A stretch of DNA of 52,655 nucleotides from CAG-390 sp045543615. GTDB lineage: Bacteria; Bacillota; Clostridia; Oscillospirales; CAG-272. Location of the stretch: the NCBI GenBank assembly GCA_045543615.1, contig JAZPXL010000051.1, positions 1-52,655 on the forward strand, written 5' to 3'. The notes beneath the pieces were generated by a model. It was not told where the DNA came from, did not search any database, and was given only the letters and a program-made list of their open reading frames with translations. A program made the translations under genes and the position numbers. Positions within the stretch are counted from its first letter, which is position 1, and each line of letters begins with the position of its first letter. Shown piece after piece: positions 41,302 through 49,928 of this stretch.

Positions 41302-43065
41302 TTACTTCTCTCTCATATCTAAAATGCGATCTCTGTCGGGCGTAACATACGCTGTGTAGTTAGTGTGATATATCACAAGCCCGGGTCTGCCACCCGAAGG
41401 CTTCTTGATCTTTCCTGCAAAGGTGTAATCAACAGGCACATTGTCACCACCTGCAGCATCCGAATTGAACGCCGCAATCTCCGCCGCCTCAGTAAGATCT
41501 ATCGCAGGTGGCTCCTCTCCACCACACCTTAGAATGACGTGTGAACCGGGTACACCCTTGGCGTGAAACCAATAGTCCATCTTCTCTGCAACACGGAACG
41601 TAAGCTCCTCGTTTTGCAGATTGTTCTTTCCACAGAGCACCTCATAACCGTTTGTTGTAATATATCTCAGCGGCTTATTTTTGATGGATTTTGCAGGCGC
41701 AGCACCTCGTTTTTGCCTAAGATAACCACCACTCTCAAGCTCAAGGCGAATGCCTGCAAGATCAGCTCCCGTTTCTGCTCTCGATAGAGCATCACGTACG
41801 GTAAGCAAATACCTCTCCTCTGCTCTGGCAATCTCAAGCTGACGGGTAAGCTCGCGTCGTGCAGTGTTCGACTTGTTGTATCGCTTGTAAAGCCTTTGCG
41901 CATTCTCCGATGGAGTGAGCCTTGTGTCAAGGGTCAACGTGCGCTCAGCAAACTCTCCGTCATCACTCATCACCGAATAGTCCGTAAGCCTGACCTCGCC
42001 ATCGCCCTTCTTGATTTTGTAAATATTTGCAACGATAAGGTCGGCGTCAAGCTTGTACTGCTCACCCATAGAACAATCAGCAAGCTCGCCCTCTTGTGCT
42101 TCGATTTTCCTTTGAACTCTCGCTATTGCAGAGTTTACGGCGTGGCGCAAATCATTTCCCCTGTCGGCAACAAGAGCTGCACGGTCACGCTCACCGTAAT
42201 ATGAGTCGAGCATTTCTGAGAAGCTCTCGTATGTCTTCGCCGTCTCTATGGGATAATGCGTCAGGGGCAAATATGAATACTCGACAGGACGATGAGCGTC
42301 AAACAGCGCAACAGCAACTACATTTCCCGACACAAGATCGGCAAACACCGATGAAAAGACGCTCCAAAGAGTCTCGCCGTTTACGCACTCGCACACGGTG
42401 CTTGTACTGCCGCTCGCTCTGTATGCTATCTCACGGGCAACAACGGGAGCAACTCCGAGGTAGGCTGAATTGATAAATTTATGGACTGCCACCTCACCTT
42501 GAGCCGCCGCAAGCTTCCTAAGGAAGCCCTCACGGGTTTCAAATCTTGGATCTACCTTGCCCTCTTGAACAGGTGGTAGCTCATATTTCATACCGGGGAG
42601 AACCTGACGAAGCCTTGAGGTAGTGAAGTCAACGGTACGAAGGGCCGTAATAATTCTTCCGTCCCCATCCGTGAAAATCAGGTTGCTGTTTTTACCCATA
42701 ATCTCAGCTATTAACATTTTCTTGCAATCATAGCCAAGCTCGTCCCGTGTGTTGAACTCAAAAACAGCAACTCTCTCAAAGCCGACCTGTCGCACATCAT
42801 AAAGGAGCGCACCACCAAGATGCTTGCGTAAAAGCATACAAAGTGCAGGTGGGAGAGCAGGATTATCCCTTACGCTATCGGTAAAAGCAATTCGTGGATC
42901 TGACGCTCCACAGCGCAGAAGAAGTCTGCGACCACCACTATGTGTGCGCATAAGCAAAACCACCTCGTCTGCACGAGGCTGATATACCTTTTCTATTCTG
43001 CCGCCAACTGCGTTTTCCTTTATTTCTGCAATTACTGCGCTTAACATACCGGCGTCAAATGCCAT
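41302..43065 (-). CDS. rqcH: RqcH / NFACT-family ribosome quality control protein
   Basis: RqcH binds stalled 50S subunits and directs C-terminal alanine tailing that marks nascent chains for degradation. The 587-residue product has the NFACT-N domain (GRIEKVYQPRADEVVLL), a coiled middle region, and the NFACT-R domain with YWFHAKGVPGSHVIL. The conserved Asp-Arg pair (D97/R98 in B. subtilis) reads Glu97-Arg98 here, in VGFERVAVFEF. Older annotations call this family fibronectin-binding protein. It is a single-gene unit. Confidence 0.93.
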   Translation of the reverse strand: MAFDAGMLSAVIAEIKENAVGGRIEKVYQPRADEVVLLMRTHSGGRRLLLRCGASDPRIAFTDSVRDNPALPPALCMLLRKHLGGALLYDVRQVGFERVAVFEFNTRDELGYDCKKMLIAEIMGKNSNLIFTDGDGRIITALRTVDFTTSRLRQVLPGMKYELPPVQEGKVDPRFETREGFLRKLAAAQGEVAVHKFINSAYLGVAPVVAREIAYRASGSTSTVCECVNGETLWSVFSSVFADLVSGNVVAVALFDAHRPVEYSYLPLTHYPIETAKTYESFSEMLDSYYGERDRAALVADRGNDLRHAVNSAIARVQRKIEAQEGELADCSMGEQYKLDADLIVANIYKIKKGDGEVRLTDYSVMSDDGEFAERTLTLDTRLTPSENAQRLYKRYNKSNTARRELTRQLEIARAEERYLLTVRDALSRAETGADLAGIRLELESGGYLRQKRGAAPAKSIKNKPLRYITTNGYEVLCGKNNLQNEELTFRVAEKMDYWFHAKGVPGSHVILRCGGEEPPAIDLTEAAEIAAFNSDAAGGDNVPVDYTFAGKIKKPSGGRPGLVIYHTNYTAYVTPDRDRILDMREK

Positions 43066-43099
43066 CTCTGTTCGTCCTTTGCTTTAATTTTACCTATAT

Positions 43100-43128
43100 A
43101 TTTTACTACCAAGCGTGCATTTTGTCAA
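43100..43128 (-). promoter_or_regulatory. Promoter of rqcH
   Basis: On the - strand TTGACA (43123-43128) and TAAAAT (43100-43105) are 17 bases apart. It lies back to back with the + promoter at 43133, the two -35 boxes being 4 bases apart. Confidence 0.75.
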
Positions 43129-43132
43129 CCTC

Positions 43133-43161
43133 TTGACCGAAAACATATTCTGTGATATAAT
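43133..43161 (+). promoter_or_regulatory. Promoter of the membrane protein gene at 43207
   Basis: TTGACC at 43133-43138 and TATAAT at 43156-43161 with a 17-base spacer and TGA before the -10 box. Confidence 0.8.
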
Positions 43162-43206
43162 TTTATTGTAGAGTAAAAAGCACTCGTCAAAACAAAAGGA
43201 GTTATT

Positions 43207-43980
43207 ATGGAACAGCTTAAAGAAATATTGACCGAAATTATCCCAGCCTTCTCCTCCATTTTCTACCTTGCAGGCTATGTTTTTTCTGCTATTGCTTTGT
43301 TCTTTATAGCCAAAAAACTGTCACTGAGGGGTGCGCCTGCCGCATTCTTCCCGATAGCAAACATTTATCTGCTTGGTGATGTATCAAACAAATGCGCAAA
43401 TATGCTTGGACAGGAAAATCCCAAATATAAATTCTGGCTTTTGCTTTCAATGTGGGTGCTTGTCGCAATTGTACCAATGTTTGCCATATTCGTTACTATA
43501 TACGTTGTACTGGTGCTGGGTGTTCTCATCTTCGCTCTATTTTACGCCATCGGTGGCACAGCACCCGACATAAATTCAAGTCCCGAGCTTATGGAGCGTT
43601 TCGGAACACTTGCAGTTATCGTTATAGTAGCTTACTCCGTCATTCGCCTGTTCGCCTTTGCATTCACTGTATCAAAGGCGTTTGCGCTCAACCGTATATT
43701 TACCGTGGCAGTTCCAAAGCAGGCAATTCTCTTCACATTCCTTTCTCTTCTGCCACTTGCTGACGGAATCATCCTCTTCTGCATAAGAAACAAGGTCAGA
43801 ATAATCGAGAGGGAACCTCCAAAGGTCGCAGATGTGTGTTCTCCTATCCCAACAACCGAGGAAAGCGAGGAGGTGCAATCGTCACCAACCACAAAAGTTG
43901 TTCCTGTGAGCACTCCCGCGGAGAACACAGAGAAGCCCGGCGACAATACAGACAATACAGACAATACAAATAACGAGTAA
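43207..43980 (+). CDS. Multi-span membrane protein of unknown function
   Basis: The 257-residue product has about five membrane segments (near 14-36, 76-98, 92-116, 135-158, 172-192) and a C-terminal tail of about 65 residues rich in Glu, Pro, Ser and Thr that ends in a short Asp-Asn-Thr repeat. I recognise no family. AAAGGAG lies upstream of the ATG. It is a single-gene unit, with promoter and terminator, divergent from rqcH. Confidence 0.75.
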   Translation: MEQLKEILTEIIPAFSSIFYLAGYVFSAIALFFIAKKLSLRGAPAAFFPIANIYLLGDVSNKCANMLGQENPKYKFWLLLSMWVLVAIVPMFAIFVTIYVVLVLGVLIFALFYAIGGTAPDINSSPELMERFGTLAVIVIVAYSVIRLFAFAFTVSKAFALNRIFTVAVPKQAILFTFLSLLPLADGIILFCIRNKVRIIEREPPKVADVCSPIPTTEESEEVQSSPTTKVVPVSTPAENTEKPGDNTDNTDNTNNE

Positions 43981-43987
43981 AAAGCAA

Positions 43988-44010
43988 AAGGGTGTTTAGC
44001 AAGCACCCTT
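43988..44010 (+). terminator. Terminator of the gene at 43207-43980
   Basis: A 7-bp stem (43988-43994 with 44004-44010) followed by T-rich TTATTTTT, 7 bases after the stop codon. Confidence 0.75.
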
Positions 44011-44109
44011 TATTTTTGCAAAAAATGTTAATTCTGCATTCAATACGCCTACAAAACAGGTAAAGAAACCACAAAAAACACCTTGCGACAAACCAAGATA
44101 GCCAAGCTC

Positions 44110-44138
44110 TTGACTAATTTTGCAGTTGGTGATACAAT
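44110..44138 (+). promoter_or_regulatory. Promoter of the gene at 44175
   Basis: TTGACT at 44110-44115 and TACAAT at 44133-44138 with a 17-base spacer and TGA before the -10 box. Confidence 0.75.
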
Positions 44139-44174
44139 AATAGTTGTAAATAAAACTAAAAAAGGACGTATATT

Positions 44175-44672
44175 ATGAAAAAAAGCACTAAGACCAAAAC
44201 TCTGGTCGGCATAATCATCGTAATTATTATAATTCTTCTGCTCTCTCAATGTGGTGAGGGTGGCATCTTCAACAGCTCATCCTGTGGCGGCTCATCATCC
44301 GGGGGAGGTGGAGGCGCACCGTCGGGTGACGGACAGACACCTGCAAACACAACCTCAGGTGACGATGTTTCTGTTCCCGACAATACCTCAACCCCCGACG
44401 AGACAACAACTGCAGATGTCACGAGTGCTGTTGAGACAACAGCAGCCATCGAAGAGACAACCTCTCCCGAGGAGATAACGGTCGAGGTAACAACCTCTGC
44501 TCCTGAGGTCACTACTGCTCCCGAGCATATCCATCAGTTTGGCGAGTGGGAGATAGGACTTCCCCCGACATACACCGAGGACGGCTATTATATCCGTGAT
44601 TGTGAATGTGGCGAGACAGAAACCGAGCCCATTCCCTCAGGTGATACAACCGACCCAATCATAGGCAAATAA
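44175..44672 (+). CDS. Membrane-anchored Thr-rich protein with His/Cys C-terminal domain
   Basis: The 165-residue product has one N-terminal membrane helix (about 9-26), a Ser/Gly-rich segment, a Thr/Glu/Pro-rich stalk (about 58-115) and a small C-terminal domain of about 37 residues: HIHQFGEWEIG, then a GYYIRDCECG end. This HxFGEW ... CxCG pattern recurs in clostridial surface proteins. The Cys at the helix end (LSQCG) is not a good lipobox. AAAGGAC precedes the ATG. Probably extracellular; function unknown. Confidence 0.75.
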   Translation: MKKSTKTKTLVGIIIVIIIILLLSQCGEGGIFNSSSCGGSSSGGGGGAPSGDGQTPANTTSGDDVSVPDNTSTPDETTTADVTSAVETTAAIEETTSPEEITVEVTTSAPEVTTAPEHIHQFGEWEIGLPPTYTEDGYYIRDCECGETETEPIPSGDTTDPIIGK

Positions 44673-44680
44673 AGAAAAAG

Positions 44681-44706
44681 AGCGCACCGTACGGTGCGCT
44701 TTTTTT
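44681..44706. terminator. Bidirectional terminator between 44672 and 44705 genes
   Basis: An 8-bp GC-rich stem (44681-44688 with 44693-44700) with GTAC loop and T run lies between convergent genes. Confidence 0.85.
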
Positions 44707-45280
44707 ATCCTCCGACAACGAGCGTTGTCTCGCCTATGCAAATCTCCGTCGGCTCAAAGTCCGTCAGAAAATAGGAATGCTTAAATACATCAACAATCTT
44801 GCCGTCGGCAAGTATTGACGAAAAGCCACTTGAAATAAAGCTCGGAGTAGCTATATCATACTGATTTAGGCAATCAAATATAAGAAAGCTATACCACGTT
44901 CCTTCTCGCTCAACATATACAATAACTCCCACACGTTCTCCTGTCTGTTTGTCATAGAGAGGGTAATCATCTACGGGATTTGTCACGGCATACCACATCC
45001 CGATCCCGTTTTGCTCAACTATCATAACGTCACGAATGTAGTCATCTGCACCCTCGGCGCATTCGTAGTAAAAGCACAAGCCGTCCACAGTAATGCTCTC
45101 CCTCTCACCGGCATTGAGACTTACGGCCTCTATTGCCATATCGGGCGTAAATCTGACGCCACCCCATACCCAAGAAACGAAGGCAACTATACACGCTCCG
45201 ACAAGCAGAAGAGCCATACTAATAACAAGCAAAACTATCAGAACTGTCAGAATTACAGACTTTACGGTGTGTTTTTTCAT
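44705..45280 (-). CDS. Single-span extracytoplasmic protein of unknown function
   Basis: The 191-residue product has one N-terminal membrane helix (about 10-36) and an extracytoplasmic domain with no recognised motif. AAAGGAGCC precedes the ATG. It starts 33 bases after the lipoprotein gene and could be cotranscribed with it. The extracytoplasmic domain resembles that of its upstream neighbour in length and amino-acid character only. Confidence 0.7.
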   Translation of the reverse strand: MKKHTVKSVILTVLIVLLVISMALLLVGACIVAFVSWVWGGVRFTPDMAIEAVSLNAGERESITVDGLCFYYECAEGADDYIRDVMIVEQNGIGMWYAVTNPVDDYPLYDKQTGERVGVIVYVEREGTWYSFLIFDCLNQYDIATPSFISSGFSSILADGKIVDVFKHSYFLTDFEPTEICIGETTLVVGG

Positions 45281-45313
45281 CTTTGGCTCCTTTTGTAAAG
45301 AAATTTCCGTCTC

Positions 45314-46021
45314 CTACTCAAACGAGAGAGTTGAGAACCACGCCTCATCCCAAACATCAGTCGAGCATCTGGCATTTACGAGAAGATCACCATATACAAA
45401 GAAAATATTGCTTCGAGTGTCATCTACGTAATTAATCACAAGTGCCGTCACCTGTCGGTCGGCAAGCGCAATCGTCTTTTCATATATGGTTGTATGCCCA
45501 CTTCCTATATTGTTTACGTTTGGAGCTGAGGGAGCGAGTATGGATATTACCTTTGACGCAGTATCTGCATCCTCTGCCCCTGCCACGTCACGAGGCAAAT
45601 AGGTAAGCTTGATATAATAATTTTCACCACTCGCAACGCTTGGGTAGTACCATATCCACGGCAAACCGTAAAGCTCACTTGTAGAAAGCAAAATGTTTGA
45701 AAATCCCTCTCGGTTTCGGTATGATATAGTCTCACCGTCCATCATTGGCTGTGGAAAGCTTCCGTCAACGCAAATACGTTCTGCAAACAGAGAATAATCC
45801 TTCCCGAAAGAGTCTCCAAGCTCTGAAAGGCTTTTGCCGTCGGCAATGGTTGAGCTTTTGCCAAACGCCTGTATCATCTCGCTGTAGCTATCAAAATCAA
45901 AGGATGAGTTTTCGATGTCAACACCCGACGCACCATCGTCAGGCTCTTGAACGCTTATGTCGCATCCCACAAACACGGACAGGCAAACAAGCATAACGAG
46001 AATAAAGCACGCTTTTTTCAT
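45314..46021 (-). CDS. Putative lipoprotein of unknown function
   Basis: The 235-residue product has a signal sequence ending in a lipobox-like VFVGC with Cys20, which Lgt should modify. The mature part has no recognised motif. I start at the ATG at 46021, with GAGGGGGGA upstream; the ATG at 46042 would add a charged segment before the signal. It lies 110 bases after the sigma partner gene and may belong to the same unit, but the AT-rich gap could hold a separate promoter (TATAAT at 46060-46065). It ends in TAG. Confidence 0.75.
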   Translation of the reverse strand: MKKACFILVMLVCLSVFVGCDISVQEPDDGASGVDIENSSFDFDSYSEMIQAFGKSSTIADGKSLSELGDSFGKDYSLFAERICVDGSFPQPMMDGETISYRNREGFSNILLSTSELYGLPWIWYYPSVASGENYYIKLTYLPRDVAGAEDADTASKVISILAPSAPNVNNIGSGHTTIYEKTIALADRQVTALVINYVDDTRSNIFFVYGDLLVNARCSTDVWDEAWFSTLSFE

Positions 46022-46131
46022 ACCTATTCCCCCCTCTTTCATTTGATTTTTTGTCTCCTATTATATAAGACGATATTTTTTGCAAAAAGTTTCACCAAAA
46101 CGAAAATTTTTTAAAAATTTGTTTTGCCCTA

Positions 46132-48225
46132 TCAGCTACGCAAATCGTAAACGAGCTTAAAGCTTGCATTCATCAAAAGCATTTCTTCGCGTCCGTCGTC
46201 CACCCACGCTCCAAAATATTCGCTCCTGCCCTCGTATTCACCAAAGCCACTAAGTCTAATTCCGTTATCCTCAAAAACAGCAACGCTTTTTCCGAACAGC
46301 ACGTCTCCACCCGTGTTACTCCACACAAAGAACGTGCCGTCACGATGTAAATAGAACGAAAGGCTCTCGCCGTCCTCACTTGTGCCATCATAGCGAAGAA
46401 CAATGTCATCATCTCTCAGTATTTCGGGAGAGACAAACAAGAGGTGGTTTTCAGGGTAGAATATCCTATCTCCGTAAATTATAGCTCCATCAGCACAGTT
46501 AAGTCCAAGATAACCGTTGGCATTATCTTCATTGGGATAGAAAGCCACTCCCCCACGGTTTGCATAGAAGCGAAGACTGCCACTCTCGCGCTCCCTCTCG
46601 TTCTCATCAACCACTTTATAGTGATGATCTCTCGTTATTCCCATCTTCTCGCCAAAAGCCGTCAGATAGCTCTCCATAACCTCATCAGGTGGGAATGGAT
46701 CTGCGCAAAGAGTATATGAGCGATTATTAATAACAATCGCCTCTCCGTTCTCAAAATCCACGTTTTCAATGGTGATTTTCTTGTTATTGTGAAAATAGAT
46801 AAAATAAATGCCGTTCTCGCCACGCCCCCAATTTCCCTTGACGGCTTTGGGATCGGATGATTTGAAATACGGATCGAGATGCCCGGGCTTTGCAGCGGTA
46901 AAGTTGCCGTCAGTATCTGCCCTGAGATAAGAATGCACTTCACCATCGTCTCCAAAGCTTACAAAATACAAGGTTGGAAGATTTACTGCGTCATCCTCCG
47001 TGATGGAATACGGTTCAAACAAAAATCCATTTAGCCTGAACTCTCCATCGCTGCCACGGACGGCTTGCACCAGCACGTCTTCGCCACTCTCATCTCTGTA
47101 TTGCAGCATTATATGTCCGTCTGTCAGGCTTGCATTCATTCCCCTGAGATAGAAAGCAAAGGGATCGTTTTCATCAGCTATATAAGCCGAGTCACAGATA
47201 TAGAACTCTCCACTTGTAAAGATGTGAATATACAGCCTCTCTTCCTCGCCCCTGCTCCTGAATGCATATCTAAGCTCACCGTTTGGCAGGCCTTGATTAT
47301 ATACATTATAATAATAATCCATTATTTGCGAAACCAAAAGCGAGTAACTGACCGTAGTATAGCTGATCTCTTGATTTAAAACCTCAAGCTCATAAAGCTC
47401 AGCTCCATCCCCAACATCCCAAAAGAAATGTATCTCTCTTATATGGCTCTCGTCTACTCCGTATGTGTAACCTATATGAAAACGCTGTACAGCTTCCGAC
47501 GTGCTCCAAACGATCTCTGAACCCGAAACATAGCCATTAGTTGAAAAAATATCAGTTAGAACAACACCGTTATCTTCTTTGCTCTTCTCATACATAAAAG
47601 AACAATAGTCCTTGTTGTCGCTGAAGGTGATTATCGTGCCAAAGTTATTGTTTGTTATGACAACATCCAAAATTCCTGCGCCAAACCTGTCGCAAAGAAG
47701 ATCACAACCCTCGTCGACAAGAATCTTGAAATATATCGCTCGGTCGGTCACGAAACTATCCTCACGATCAACGCTGACACTTGCTTTATCCGTTACGCTT
47801 AGTTGAGCAAAGCCACTTTGTGCCATCTGCTCTCTGCCTAAACTGCTATCCCTCCTGCCGTCACCTTCCACCTCAAACGGATTGCTCTTTCCATCAGCGT
47901 TCTTGATAGCAAGCACGCCACCAAAGAAATTAACCATATCAAGCTTTATCTCCGGTGGATCGGGAGCAATATTCCCACCACCCGTTGTGCTGTCGGTTGT
48001 GTTTTCGGGAGGGGTTTCGGGAGGATATGTTGTCATTCGGGAAGTTGCAACAAAAAACATAGTAAGCGCAATAATAACACAGGCTGCCGATAGCAAGGCT
48101 TTCTTTACCCACGTCCGTTTTTTTCGTGGTGGCTTTGAGGAGAGGGCTGTGTCCATATTTACATATCGCTCAAGGACATCCATATCAATATGGCTCAAAG
48201 CATCCAAAAACTCGTTTTTCTTCAT
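46132..48225 (-). CDS. Putative anti-sigma-type membrane protein with large extracytoplasmic domain
   Basis: The 697-residue product has a cytoplasmic N-terminus of about 40 residues (KKNEFLDALSHIDMDVLERY), a basic segment, one membrane helix (about 43-62), a Pro/Thr linker and an extracytoplasmic part of about 600 residues with no recognised domain. The start overlaps the stop of the ECF sigma gene in an ATGA, which is typical of sigma/anti-sigma pairs. No known anti-sigma motif is visible, so the role is inferred from the arrangement. Confidence 0.75.
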   Translation of the reverse strand: MKKNEFLDALSHIDMDVLERYVNMDTALSSKPPRKKRTWVKKALLSAACVIIALTMFFVATSRMTTYPPETPPENTTDSTTGGGNIAPDPPEIKLDMVNFFGGVLAIKNADGKSNPFEVEGDGRRDSSLGREQMAQSGFAQLSVTDKASVSVDREDSFVTDRAIYFKILVDEGCDLLCDRFGAGILDVVITNNNFGTIITFSDNKDYCSFMYEKSKEDNGVVLTDIFSTNGYVSGSEIVWSTSEAVQRFHIGYTYGVDESHIREIHFFWDVGDGAELYELEVLNQEISYTTVSYSLLVSQIMDYYYNVYNQGLPNGELRYAFRSRGEEERLYIHIFTSGEFYICDSAYIADENDPFAFYLRGMNASLTDGHIMLQYRDESGEDVLVQAVRGSDGEFRLNGFLFEPYSITEDDAVNLPTLYFVSFGDDGEVHSYLRADTDGNFTAAKPGHLDPYFKSSDPKAVKGNWGRGENGIYFIYFHNNKKITIENVDFENGEAIVINNRSYTLCADPFPPDEVMESYLTAFGEKMGITRDHHYKVVDENERERESGSLRFYANRGGVAFYPNEDNANGYLGLNCADGAIIYGDRIFYPENHLLFVSPEILRDDDIVLRYDGTSEDGESLSFYLHRDGTFFVWSNTGGDVLFGKSVAVFEDNGIRLSGFGEYEGRSEYFGAWVDDGREEMLLMNASFKLVYDLRS

Positions 48226-48809
48226 ATGCTGTACCCCTCCTTTTCAAGCTTTGATCTGAGCTGACGCTTGATAGTCGCAATCTCCTTGTTAACCGTGGAT
48301 TCACTGCATCCAAGTCGCTCTGCTATCTCGCTTATGGAACGAGCCATATAATATCTGCTCATAAAGATATACATTTTTCTGTCGGACAGAGAACGAAGAA
48401 ATTCACTGATTACAAGCCCTATCTCAACTGCTTCAAGCTCGCCATCTTTATCATTATCATCCGACAAAATCCCCTCAAGCTCGCTAAGCGCAAGTGTTAG
48501 AGAGGAAGAGATCCGTTTCTTTCTCTTCGTAGATTTGTATCGGTCAATAGCAGTTCGCCTAATTATGACGGCAAGAAATGCCTTCAGGCTGTTCGGCCTT
48601 GTGGGTGGCATAGCATTCCACGCACCAAGATATGTATCGTTGAGGCATTCCTCCGAGTCCGCCATATCGTTTAAGATACCAAGCGCAATAGCTATAAGAT
48701 AGCTTTTGTATTTGACATCCGTCTCAACAATCGCTCTCTCGTCACGCTTAAAATACAGTTCTACGATCTCATCGTCAGGCAACACGCCTTTTTCTCTTGT
48801 AGCCCCCAT
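48222..48809 (-). CDS. ECF-type sigma-70 family RNA polymerase sigma factor
   Basis: The 195-residue product has a region 2 with DSEECLNDTYLGAWNAMPP and RRTAIDRYK, and a region 4 helix-turn-helix ISEIAERLGCSESTVNKEI. This two-domain layout with a linker (about 100-125) is that of ECF sigma factors. AAGGAGG lies upstream of the ATG. It is overlapped by the membrane partner gene and transcribed from a sigma-A type promoter, so at least part of its expression is independent of itself. Confidence 0.88.
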   Translation of the reverse strand: MGATREKGVLPDDEIVELYFKRDERAIVETDVKYKSYLIAIALGILNDMADSEECLNDTYLGAWNAMPPTRPNSLKAFLAVIIRRTAIDRYKSTKRKKRISSSLTLALSELEGILSDDNDKDGELEAVEIGLVISEFLRSLSDRKMYIFMSRYYMARSISEIAERLGCSESTVNKEIATIKRQLRSKLEKEGYSI

Positions 48810-48902
48810 AAGCTTTCCTCCTTTAGTGCTCTCAACTGTATAGTCGACAAAATCGCAAAAAACTGTAATTTTTTTAATATCGTTATTTTACTTGACATTT
48901 TC

Positions 48903-48931
48903 ATTATAACACAAAGAAAACTCGCCGTCAA
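48903..48931 (-). promoter_or_regulatory. Promoter of the ECF sigma operon
   Basis: On the - strand TTGACG (48926-48931) and TATAAT (48903-48908) are 17 bases apart, about 94 bases upstream of the ATG. No ECF-type promoter was recognised. Confidence 0.8.
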
Positions 48932-48983
48932 TACACGGCTTTGGCGCACCTCACATCTCTCGCAAAAAAGCTTTCATTTTTAT

Positions 48984-49012
48984 TTGGAATTTTTGAATAT
49001 GTGTGCTATAAT
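48984..49012 (+). promoter_or_regulatory. Promoter of the four-gene operon at 49073-50959
   Basis: TTGGAA at 48984-48989 and TATAAT at 49007-49012 with a 17-base spacer and TGC before the -10 box, 60 bases upstream of the ATG. Confidence 0.8.
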
Positions 49013-49072
49013 AAACCGGGCGAAACAAAAACACATCATTTTTCACATTTTTTGCATCAAAAGGAGTCAAAA

Positions 49073-49654
49073 ATGCACATCACAAATCTCTCTATCACAT
49101 CCCCCGCTTCCCTATCCTTTGAGCTTGATTGCGCCTGTCCCATCGTCTTTTTTCGTGGTCGATACTCCTCCCTCGCGCTCGATCTTGTGCGTGAGCTTAT
49201 TGGCGACAGAGGCTATAGAGAAGACCCGGACAGAGTCGATGACGGACGTTTTGTTATCCACTCCGACATCGACTTTGACAGCAAATGCTTCTCCGTTTGC
49301 TACATTCGCAACGCAGATTTCCTCGGCGACCGTCGTCTTGCAGTAAATTTTTCTGACAAAGCCACTACCTTCTCTGTGGATGACACACGCCTTTTCATCG
49401 AAAAATGCAACTCCCTCGCCGTCGATAATTCAAACGTTCTCCGAAAAACTGCAAGTATCGAAAAAAGTCTTGACATTCGCCCGATTTTCATTTATGATTA
49501 TTTCGACAGGCTCGATGAGGCTACACCAATCTCTCAAACAATAACCCATCTCGCCTCCCTCGGCAGACAGGTGTTTGTAGCCGTATGCAAGGGCTACCCG
49601 ACAGATAGGCTTTGGGGCAAAAACGTGCAGATTATTGACACAGAGAATGAATAG
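49073..49654 (+). CDS. Minimal ABC/RecF-like ATPase-fold protein with degenerate Walker A
   Basis: The 193-residue product has the order of an ABC/SMC head: a beta strand (CPIVFF), then GRYSSLALDL (29-38) where a Walker A GxxxxGKS would be, a following helix, and near the end a Walker B-like strand with Asp142 (PIFIYDYFDRLDE), a D-loop-like LDE and a helix followed by RQVFVAV. The GK[ST] is missing and the Glu after the Walker B Asp is Tyr, so ATP hydrolysis is unlikely. AAAGGAG lies upstream of the ATG at 49073; the earlier in-frame start at 48941 lies upstream of the promoter. First gene of a four-gene operon; it overlaps the next by 8 bases. The assignment is inference. Confidence 0.65.
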   Translation: MHITNLSITSPASLSFELDCACPIVFFRGRYSSLALDLVRELIGDRGYREDPDRVDDGRFVIHSDIDFDSKCFSVCYIRNADFLGDRRLAVNFSDKATTFSVDDTRLFIEKCNSLAVDNSNVLRKTASIEKSLDIRPIFIYDYFDRLDEATPISQTITHLASLGRQVFVAVCKGYPTDRLWGKNVQIIDTENE

Positions 49655-49928
49655 TCAGTTTGTACTTGCAACGATTTCTGCTGCGCTTCGTGGGGAATAT
49701 AGGCTTTGGGTGGAGTGCGAGGACTTTCACTCGCCCACTCTCTGTCCCGTCTGCCAAAGTCCAACGCTAGATAATCACTATATCTGTGCCAAATGCGGTT
49801 GGGAATACGATCACTCAAGTGATAACGAATACTCTTGTGCAAACGGTGCTACTCTATGTGACTACCGAAGCTGCTATCTTGAGCTTAATAAGCTATACAA
49901 AACTCTGAAGGAGAAAAAAGATGTTTAA
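49647..49928 (+). CDS. Cys_rich_CPCC-like zinc-ribbon protein
   Basis: The 93-residue product has CPVC (33-36) and CAKCGWEYD (47-55), then NGATLCDYRSCYLEL, which follows the pattern of the Cys_rich_CPCC family (CPCC, CxxCGWExD, GANxxSLxxAR). Four Cys should hold one zinc. The ATG overlaps the end of the upstream gene in ATGAATAG and has no strong ribosome binding site, so it is translationally coupled. It overlaps the next gene by 8 bases. The role of the family is unknown. Confidence 0.7.
   Translation: MNSQFVLATISAALRGEYRLWVECEDFHSPTLCPVCQSPTLDNHYICAKCGWEYDHSSDNEYSCANGATLCDYRSCYLELNKLYKTLKEKKDV

Noticed and set aside
41302..43065. Fibronectin-binding adhesin
   Set aside because: The NFACT-N and NFACT-R signatures and absence of a signal peptide identify RqcH; the adhesin name is a legacy annotation.
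48941..49072. Longer start for the first gene of the four-gene operon
   Set aside because: It would begin upstream of the -35 box at 48984, and AAAGGAG is correctly placed for the ATG at 49073.
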